Part shown: positions 57,701 through 64,000 of the stretch, in pieces
Numbering within the stretch: the first letter of the stretch is position 1
Layout: the number at the start of each line of letters is the position of its first letter
Origin: Tipula vernalis
Lineage: Eukaryota > Arthropoda > Insecta > Diptera > Tipulidae
Direction of reading: 5' to 3'
DNA length: 64,000 nucleotides
Assembly: GCA_958295665.1 (NCBI GenBank)
Contig: OY282560.1
Location: 269,305,315 to 269,369,314 of the forward strand
The notes under the pieces: model-generated
Told to the model about the DNA's origin: nothing
The model's input: only the letters and a program-made list of their open reading frames with translations
Databases searched by the model: none
Position numbers and translations under genes: made by a program

Positions 57701-57950
57701 CCTTTTCCTAGAGCGCTAATTGTGGCACCGCTATCAAGCAATCCTTGAACCTCAACTCCGTTTATCTTTACTTTGGCATAAGGGCGATTGTCTACAGGGA
57801 AATCTGAATTAACGGATGCAAAGTTAGCCTTCGCTAGTTTCTGGTATAATTTCCTCTGAAAGCGAAAATATTTAATCGACCGGAGTTTATGACGGGCGGT
57901 CGAGGACGTATAATGGTTAGATTTGGTGTTGTTGGTGGGTAAAAGGTTAT
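54727..57950 (-). CDS. pol: Gypsy Pol polyprotein (protease, RT, RNase H, integrase)
   Basis: An open frame of at least 1004 codons from the first methionine at 57741; the same frame is open back into the gag end at about 57950. Protease has LLDSGATISALG near 57750. RT has SSLDLKDAFWQIPL and FVYLDDLLI (YLDD at residues 304-307 from 57741). RNase H has CDASSTGVGAVLF and VITDHASLTWL. Integrase has an HHCC finger ending CETCK and a DDE core with FDFLGPYPRT, VTDNGRQFTS and NSSERVNRT. Pol lies in the -1 frame relative to gag. All catalytic motifs are present, so the enzyme set looks functional. Confidence 0.95.
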
Positions 57951-57953
57951 TAT

Positions 57954-59858
57954 TTATTTGCGGGGATGAATCCGTGAGTAAAATTCGGGGTCGGTATTCG
58001 ATGCTGCCTCCTCCGTATACTGTCTGGGATGTGGTTGAGTTCTTTGGTGGAAATGGGGATTCCCAGTAATTCTCATTTCCGCCTGGGGGTTTCCCGCTCT
58101 CCAGTTACAATTTACACAACAGTTGTTGTTGTTTTGGAAAGGATGCCCACAACTCGAGCAGAACATTTGATTATTCCAACTATTATTCGTTGGCTGGATA
58201 TACGGGGAAGCGAATATCTGCTGATGAGGAGGTCTGGATAAGACTTGAACTGGCTGTGGTCGGGCGCTGATTGGTTCGGCGGTAGTATACAAATTCGTCT
58301 CAACTGGATGAACGCTAATCTCGTGTACACCGCGGGAAAATCCGGGACCCATAGCCACTTCCGGATTATAACCCATGCCCTTCCAAGCTTCCTCAATGCC
58401 AACGCAACGATTGACCATCACCGGCACAGAAGCAAACACTTCTCCTGCAACTGCTACTCGAAGTCCGGGACGCATATTTTTCCTCAAAATCTCGGTAAGT
58501 TCGCTCTCGGTTAATGGAGATTTCAAGGGCTGTGCTAGACTCAGTATTTGATAATAAAAATCGACGAAAGATTCTCTTATTTTCTGCTTCCGATGATCCA
58601 GGGAATTTTTGATATCCGAATCCGTTCGTCGATCCTGAAAACGATGCAGGAATCCGTCTTTCAACTGTCTCCAGCTGCAATGTGGATTTTGCTCGAGTAA
58701 AAGCCAAAAATGTTCACGAGCGACACCCTGTGTTAATGAGCCTAGATTGTAAACCAACGATTCCCTTGGAACACCGTGGGTCTCTGCCATTAGCTCTACT
58801 CGAAAGAAAAATTTCTCGACAGCCGTGCCACTAGGGGAACCATCAAATGAAATATTCCACTTGTGAATATCAAAATTTGACTGTTGAGATACAGTAACCG
58901 TCTGTACTGGCATTTGTGGGGGGTTTACATACTGAATGTTATTTGAGTACTGCCTACGGGTTTGGCTTGCGTGAGGCACTTGACTGTAACCCTCTGGCCA
59001 CCGGCTAGGATACTTCGGGTTCAATGAAGGCTGCGTGAAAACTGGGGCTGATTCGGGTGGAAATGAAATGGACGGCTTATATTGATACTGCGACGTTCCT
59101 GGTGCGTGGGGTGCTGATGGTAATGCAGGGGGTACGACATAACCTAAATTCACATCTGGAGGTGCCACCGGGGGATCAAGTGATTTTTGGTTACCCAGAT
59201 TATGTTGACCTAAATGCTGTTGCCTTCGTGGCCCGCTTGAAAGGTTCGTTGCAAACTGAGATTTGAAAGTGGGAGAATGTGAATGTTTTCCTATAGCACC
59301 CTGCTGATGAGTTGAATCGTGTTTACCTTGTGACCGCTGGTCATCGTCCTCCGAAAGATGGATAGAATCGTCATCCGGATTGTCTTGGATATAAATATTA
59401 TTTAGTTTGTCCAAAGATTCATTAGGATCGCCAGGTGTCTCTTTTATTTTAGAGACCAGTTCCAACAATGACTGGCAGGAATTCATCAGCGTGCTAACCG
59501 AACGAGCAACACTTGGGCAGGAGGAAATTCGTACTATGCGTTGTTGTACGTGTAATAGGCGGGAGATTAAGACCGATGCGCTCACTGGAATTTGGTCGGC
59601 CTCAGACTCGAGAATTTTTTGTAAATTTGCATGAATCGCTTTCAGCTTTTCAGTACATGTCTCGATTTCTCGTCGTGGATTCTTTAACGCTCGCTGGTGA
59701 GCACGATTTCGGATTATGGTAGGGTCCTTATTTTCCTGATCGAAATGCTTTTGTAATTCTGAAAACAGGGAAGCCATAGGGCCTTTCAGTCCTCTAACTT
59801 CACATTCAAGTGCGAACTCGTCGGATTCTAAATCTTGGCAATTCATCAAAGACTCCAT
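57954..59858 (-). CDS. gag: Gypsy Gag polyprotein
   Basis: An intact 634-codon ORF starting MESLMNCQDLESDEFALE. The first 150 residues are helical; a low-complexity Gln/Pro/Ser linker follows (about 180-330). A capsid-like domain (WNISFDGSPSGTAVEKFFFR ... FLHRFQDRRTDSDI, about 333-480) matches Ty3/gypsy capsids. A C-terminal cysteine motif FCSSCGHPFQNNNNCCVNC takes the place of the usual CCHC knuckle. The stop overlaps the pol frame, consistent with -1 frameshifting, though no canonical heptamer was assigned. Confidence 0.92.
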   Translation of the reverse strand: MESLMNCQDLESDEFALECEVRGLKGPMASLFSELQKHFDQENKDPTIIRNRAHQRALKNPRREIETCTEKLKAIHANLQKILESEADQIPVSASVLISRLLHVQQRIVRISSCPSVARSVSTLMNSCQSLLELVSKIKETPGDPNESLDKLNNIYIQDNPDDDSIHLSEDDDQRSQGKHDSTHQQGAIGKHSHSPTFKSQFATNLSSGPRRQQHLGQHNLGNQKSLDPPVAPPDVNLGYVVPPALPSAPHAPGTSQYQYKPSISFPPESAPVFTQPSLNPKYPSRWPEGYSQVPHASQTRRQYSNNIQYVNPPQMPVQTVTVSQQSNFDIHKWNISFDGSPSGTAVEKFFFRVELMAETHGVPRESLVYNLGSLTQGVAREHFWLLLEQNPHCSWRQLKDGFLHRFQDRRTDSDIKNSLDHRKQKIRESFVDFYYQILSLAQPLKSPLTESELTEILRKNMRPGLRVAVAGEVFASVPVMVNRCVGIEEAWKGMGYNPEVAMGPGFSRGVHEISVHPVETNLYTTAEPISARPQPVQVLSRPPHQQIFASPYIQPTNNSWNNQMFCSSCGHPFQNNNNCCVNCNWRAGNPQAEMRITGNPHFHQRTQPHPRQYTEEAASNTDPEFYSRIHPRK

Positions 59859-60028
59859 TTTATCATAAAAAAAAATAATACCTTAAAAAAAAAGAAATTG
59901 TAAACTAAATAAAAAAAATAAAAGTAATTATAATTAGGCCACAATGAGTTCCTCTGGGGGCAATGTGTTTTTTTTTTTTATGATAAAATGGAGTCTTTGA
60001 TGAATTGCCAAGATTTAGAATCCGACGA
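59818..60028. repeat. Inverted duplication of the gag start beside the 5' LTR
   Basis: The 55-57 bp covering the gag start (59818 to about 59874) reappear inverted at about 59972-60028, directly joined to the LTR. The loop of about 100 bp is A-rich and holds CCTCTGGGGGCAATG. The normal LTR-primer-site junction is absent here. Confidence 0.92.
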
Positions 60029-62052
60029 TTGGTCCTGGTTTTTGAACTTAGGCATAGAGCCTGTTCACAGATTAGTGTCGGTTCAGTGACTTCGGAGCGG
60101 TCGGTTTTAGCCGGCTAAAGCTCAGGGAAAGGGAGTGGGATTTTCCGAAGTATGAACCGACCTAGTTGAGACCGCTTATGAAGGACTGAAGAAAAGAAAA
60201 TCGTCAATCAGGAATAACCAACACCCAGTTCCAATTATACCAATAAGTTCCCACTTACCTCATTTTATTGCCCGCCAACACGCCTTTGGTTTCAGCCACT
60301 CATTCTCATATTATTTATTTCACACACAAAAAAAAATAAGAATAATAGCCACACCGCGAAAAAAAAAAAAAAATTCGGAGCAGCGAAACAATCCACTATT
60401 TCACGACAACGATAATAAAAGAAAACAAAAGAAAAGAAAAAAAAAAGAAAGAAAAAAAAAAAAATGCCTTCCTATTTTACTATTAGGTTTTATTTTTAAC
60501 GTTAAATAATTATAATTAAAGGGCAAAATTAATTAAAAATACAATAAATTCATCTAAGTTAACTAATACTAAACTAAATCTACCCTACACCCTTGCACTT
60601 AACTAAACTAATAATATACTTAGTATAATAAAAAAAAAACAAAAAAAAAAGTTTCCGTACGCGGATCCGCACAATTGTTTCTAATTATTTTTATAATATA
60701 ATATTTACGTATTTATTAATTTATTTGTTAAACGTCGATTATGTACGGTTTTATATTAATTGAACTTATAGCAAAGCTATAGGACCGATATAAAGTAGAT
60801 TGATGTGCAGCTTGATGCGTTGCATGCTATGCTGCATGATAATTTTAATATTGAGTGTAGTAAATTCGTAAAATTGGTATTTGTGTAATTGTGAATGTGT
60901 TCAATTACGACATTTTGTGTCTCAAAAAAAAAATCCGTTTGGTGTTTGGTCCTCGTTGTTATCAATGAACCAAATAAATCAATTAATAAAACTTGATTTT
61001 GTTTATCACTTGCTTAACACCTTATTCACATTCAACATTAGCGTTCAAATTTATTTGTTCTTCACTTTTAGGCAATAATTATTCATTAGGAATTATTTTA
61101 TTAGTTAGACTCAATTATGCTGTGATATGAATTATTGTTTATTTATAGTCAAACTGTAATATTATTAAGAAGTTTTATATTATTCACTATTTTTTTTATT
61201 TTTTTTTTGTATTTTCTATTTTTAACATTTAGTTCATATTAATCATAATTCGTGTTATTTATTTATTCATTACAGTTTATAATATTTTAACGTTATTTTG
61301 CGCATTGATATCTTCACAAAATATGACGCGTTATGGCCAAAAAAAAATATATATAGTACAGTTTTACACATGGCACATTTTTGTTTTATATCACGTTATC
61401 ACAAACAAATTTTTGATTTTTTTTATTAAACATTTTGAAATTAATTATAAATTATTATAATTTTTCAACTATTCTCTCCAGAATTTGCGTTTTGATTTTC
61501 TTGGATAAGTGATTTTATTTAATTTTTTATTTTTTTTTTTTTTGTCTTTTATTTCATAGGAGATGTTGACCACTTCAAATTTTATTTTAGACTCCCCTTG
61601 TTCTCTAGTTTATCAACCTTCCATCACCAAAAATTTCATTTTTTTTCAAACCAGTTCTTGGTTGAAAACCACTGAACAGCAATTAAAACTAAATTTCTAA
61701 GTGACATCTGAGTATGAATTTATATATTACATTTTTACATTATATTTTTGAAATACAGAGACATCTAGCACTGAATAGATCAGTTAAACTTATCTAGTAC
61801 ACTTATTTTGTAATTGAGCTACATTATTGAGTTACAATAAAAGTTTTAGAAACAATAATAAAAATTAAAATGTCGAATTATTAATAAATTTTACATGAAA
61901 AAAAAACAAAATAAATCAGAACAACAAGATGAGTATAATTTACGGATTTACTTTATATTTTTATATTTTCTAATTAATTTTGCTTTATTTTAGGTTCAGT
62001 AGCAGACAAAAAAAAAAATAAGAAAAGACATGAAGCGGATGGATTCGCTACA
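60029..62052 (-). repeat. 5' LTR of the young gypsy element, inner end truncated
   Basis: Matches the other LTR throughout but begins at TTGGTCCTGG, lacking the 14 bases (TGTAACAGGACCTT) that end the 3' LTR. It is followed by the TAGT target duplication and then the maT transposase ATG. Confidence 0.93.
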
Positions 62053-62060
62053 TAGTCAAT

Positions 62061-63065
62061 ATGTCAACGCATCGCCAGACTATTATTGACTTGCATTTAC
62101 AAGGAAAGAGAAACTACGAAATAGTTCGCGAGTTAAAATCTTTAAAAATTTCAAAACAATTAGTGTCAAAAACAATTATTCGTTATAAGGAACTTAATAC
62201 CTTGTCCGGCCGCCCGCGCTCAACTACTTTATCACGGAATATTAAATGTGTACGTGCTCGTATTCATAGGGACCCGTGTCGTTCATCAAGAAAAATGGCT
62301 GCAGAATTGGGTATAAGTGACCGGTCTATTCAACGAATTTTAAAACAAGAACTTGGATGTAAGGCCTATAAAAAAACGACGGGACAATTTTTATCTACGA
62401 CGCAGAAGAAAAATAGACTAGTTCGATGCCGACGACTAAAAACTCGACTCGCAAACAACAAGCACCAACAAATTGTTTTTACTGATGAGAAACTTTTTAG
62501 TGTCGAGCAAATATTGAATCGCCAAAATAACCATGTGTGGGAAGCTAAGCGACAGGAAAGTCTAAAAAAAATTACTCGACGTCAAGGCGCTCCTGGAGTT
62601 ATGGTTTGGGCCGGAGTAACTACATGTGGACGAACCCCCTTGATATTCATTGAAAAAGGGGTTAAAATAAATGCCAAAGTCTACCTTGACAACGTTTTAA
62701 AAAACACTGTTAAACCTTGGGCAGAAAAACAATTTCCAAAAGGTTTTTGGATATTTCAGCAGGACTCAGCGCCGTCATATAAGGCAAAAATTGTTCAGCA
62801 GTGGTGCAAAATAAATTTTCCTGATTTCATTACTTCCGATGAATGGCCATCTGCGTCGCCAGATCTTAACCCAATGGACTACACCATATGGAGCATTCTA
62901 GAGGCAAAGGTCAACAGCAAAAATTACTTAAACGTGGAGTCTCTAAAAAAGTGCTTGCTAGCTGAATGGAACAAAATTCCTCAAGAGATCATACGTTCTG
63001 CAATAAATGATTTCCCACGCAGATTAAAGGCTTGCATTAAGGCTAAAGGCGATCATTTTGAATAA
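62061..63065 (+). CDS. maT mariner transposase, intact, DD37D
   Basis: A 334-codon ORF of normal family length. The N-terminal paired-type helix-turn-helix has two halves (residues about 1-45 and 60-100) joined by GRPR at residues 50-53. The catalytic aspartates are D142 (FTDEKLF), D235 (FQQDSAPSY) and D273 (NPMDY). There are 37 residues between the last two, the DD37D spacing of maT elements; a Tc1 would have glutamate and 34. It would excise and insert the element by cut and paste at TA in the nucleus. The 5' untranslated leader is now interrupted eight bases from the ATG by the gypsy element, so it may lack its promoter. Confidence 0.95.
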   Translation: MSTHRQTIIDLHLQGKRNYEIVRELKSLKISKQLVSKTIIRYKELNTLSGRPRSTTLSRNIKCVRARIHRDPCRSSRKMAAELGISDRSIQRILKQELGCKAYKKTTGQFLSTTQKKNRLVRCRRLKTRLANNKHQQIVFTDEKLFSVEQILNRQNNHVWEAKRQESLKKITRRQGAPGVMVWAGVTTCGRTPLIFIEKGVKINAKVYLDNVLKNTVKPWAEKQFPKGFWIFQQDSAPSYKAKIVQQWCKINFPDFITSDEWPSASPDLNPMDYTIWSILEAKVNSKNYLNVESLKKCLLAEWNKIPQEIIRSAINDFPRRLKACIKAKGDHFE

Positions 63066-63191
63066 TTTCTTTAATTTTGTAATTTTAATTATTTATGTTT
63101 TAAATGGCAATAAAATATGTCTTGATAAGTTTAACGGCCATGTGTATTTTTTTAATTTTTTGGAGTCAACGAACATATGCCGCACCCTGTA

Positions 63192-63470
63192 TAGTAAAAA
63201 TAGTTAGCACAGGACAACACAATTTCTAAACTCCAGCTTATTCACTACTTGTTAATCCTGGAGGGTTAATTCAAACTAAAATTTAAATTTGAAATTCGGG
63301 ATTAATTTTGATCCCTATAATAATGATTAATTCTAGAACTATGTTTATTCTGAAAATTGGATCATTTATTAGTAAATTAAAAAAGAGACTTGAATATTTA
63401 TGACAGCTATTTACATGTATTCTGTGCGCCTAGAATAACACTTGCAAGGCACACTGAAGACAAATACTGG
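63192..63470. other. No gene recognised
   Basis: A short AT-rich flank right of the maT element. AGACTTGAATATTTATGACA near 63380 resembles AGACTTGAATATTTGGGACC at 51544. Confidence 0.4.
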
Positions 63471-63479
63471 TAACAAACC

Positions 63480-64000
63480 CAAAAAGGTCCTCAAGTGCCA
63501 CAAATTTCATAGGAGCTCAAAATGAATTACGAGACCAACAACGATTGTTGAACACGGAACTACATTCAGTCGAATTGAACGCATTTTTGACAAAAGAAGC
63601 GATCGAGTGGCAAACGATACCTCCTCGATCACCTCATTTTGGAGGTCTTTGGGAGGCAGCTATTCGTCGAGCTAAACATCACCTTTATCGGATGACGAAG
63701 GACTTATCTATCAAAATTGGTGAATTATATGCTCTGATTATATGATATGAGGTACAGGTGGAGGAAATTCTCAATTCGACTGATTTGAATGTGTTGACTC
63801 CAGGGCATTTTTTGGTTGGTACTCCATTGGAATTTGTACCGGATCCACGAAGGTCTTCAGTGTATTCATCGGAATTACAACATCGAACCAAATGGACATC
63901 CTCAAACATGGAGTGTCAAGTAGGATGTTTAGTATTAGTCAAAGAGGATAACGTCCCTCCTGGTAAATGGATCGTTGCCCGCATTGTTAAGGTGCATCCA
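63480..64000 (+). pseudogene. BEL/Pao integrase and C-terminal fragment, runs off the window
   Basis: Plus-strand pieces: NFIGAQNELRDQQRLLN (about 63507-63555), then IEWQTIPPRSPHFGGLWEAA and IRRAKHHL (63600-63700), the end of a BEL/Pao integrase. After a TGA at 63743-63745 a second frame from 63749 gives EEILNSTDLNVLTPGHFLVG then PPGKWIVARIVKVHP, the domain that follows integrase in these elements. Compared with the family a few residues are missing after ILNS. It is a different copy from the 38.7-43.6 kb element, which lies in the other orientation. Confidence 0.87.

Larger units (their letters stand above)
52579..62052 (-). mobile_element. Full-size Ty3/gypsy retrotransposon with 2-kb LTRs, very young
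   Basis: Inserted in the maT element with a 4-bp TAGT duplication (52575-52578 and 62053-62056). LTRs of about 2.03 kb differ at roughly three bases plus homopolymer lengths. Between them lie an intact gag and an intact pol on the minus strand, with no env. Long LTRs and the gag type recall the Osvaldo/Ulysses group, but that placement is tentative. The region just inside the 5' LTR is abnormal: the last 14-15 bp of the LTR and the primer site are replaced by an inverted copy of the gag start. Confidence 0.94.
52419..63189 (+). mobile_element. maT-type mariner element (DD37D), split by an LTR retrotransposon
   Basis: Inverted ends CAGGGTGCGGCATATGTTCG at 52419 and, reversed, at 63189 are flanked by TA (52417-52418, 63190-63191). 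Without the inserted retrotransposon (52579-62052 and one copy of its duplication) the element is about 1.29 kb, the usual full length of maT, with an intact transposase. It is interrupted only in its 5' untranslated part. Confidence 0.95.

Noticed and set aside
57954..58000. Slippery heptamer at the end of the young gypsy gag
   Set aside because: GAATTTTAC is T-rich but does not fit X XXY YYZ in the gag frame; only the -1 frame relation is supported.

Overview
This is animal genomic DNA, almost certainly from an insect. It is strongly AT-rich, has short GT-AG introns, and is packed with transposon families typical of insects: an errantivirus with gag-pol-env, BEL/Pao, RNase H-bearing LINEs, a maT-type mariner, PIF/Harbinger and Tigger/pogo elements. 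I could not assign an order or species. No host protein-coding gene, rRNA or functional tRNA gene is convincing anywhere in the window; one 3' exon candidate near 14.8 kb is the only possible trace of a host gene.

Layout. 1-2.25 kb: decayed LINE with reverse transcriptase, RNase H and a terminal zinc finger. 2.73-9.99 kb: young errantivirus on the minus strand, with a TATA target duplication, nearly identical LTRs, intact gag, a gag/pro slippery heptamer, a frame break between protease and RT, and a broken env. 9.99-15 kb: AT-rich DNA, a hAT remnant and a 5'-truncated LINE. 15.3-17.6 kb: decayed Ty3/gypsy pol. 17.6-19.9 kb: two Harbinger transposase copies. 20-24.3 kb: two tRNA-derived SINEs, a truncated Tc1 end and an unexplained GC-rich island. 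24.5-32.4 kb: a proposed large Harbinger with convergent DDE and Myb-like genes, interrupted by a complete Tigger element. 32.8-36.2 kb: a complete but decayed DNA transposon with a 4-bp duplication. It encodes a protein of uncertain superfamily and a 36-bp in-frame minisatellite. 36.2-37.5 kb: THAP-domain transposase (ISL2EU-like). 37.9-38.7 kb: Tc1 relic. 38.7-43.6 kb: internally deleted BEL/Pao element. 43.7-46.6 kb and 48.7-51.5 kb: two giant foldback elements. 52.4-63.2 kb: an intact maT mariner split by a full-size, very young Ty3/gypsy element. 63.5-64 kb: another BEL/Pao fragment running off the window.

How the parts relate. The region is a nested and stacked set of mobile elements. 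Clear nesting includes the gypsy element inserted eight bases upstream of the maT start codon and the Tigger inserted in an intron of the Myb-like gene. The most unusual structures are the two foldback elements. Each is about 2.8 kb, they lie about 2.1 kb apart and share a terminal motif, and both sit in nearly the same target sequence with 8-9 bp duplications, yet they carry unrelated tandem-repeat arrays. Also notable are the young gypsy element, whose primer-binding region has been replaced by an inverted copy of its own gag start, and the 3.4-kb transposon at 32.8 kb.
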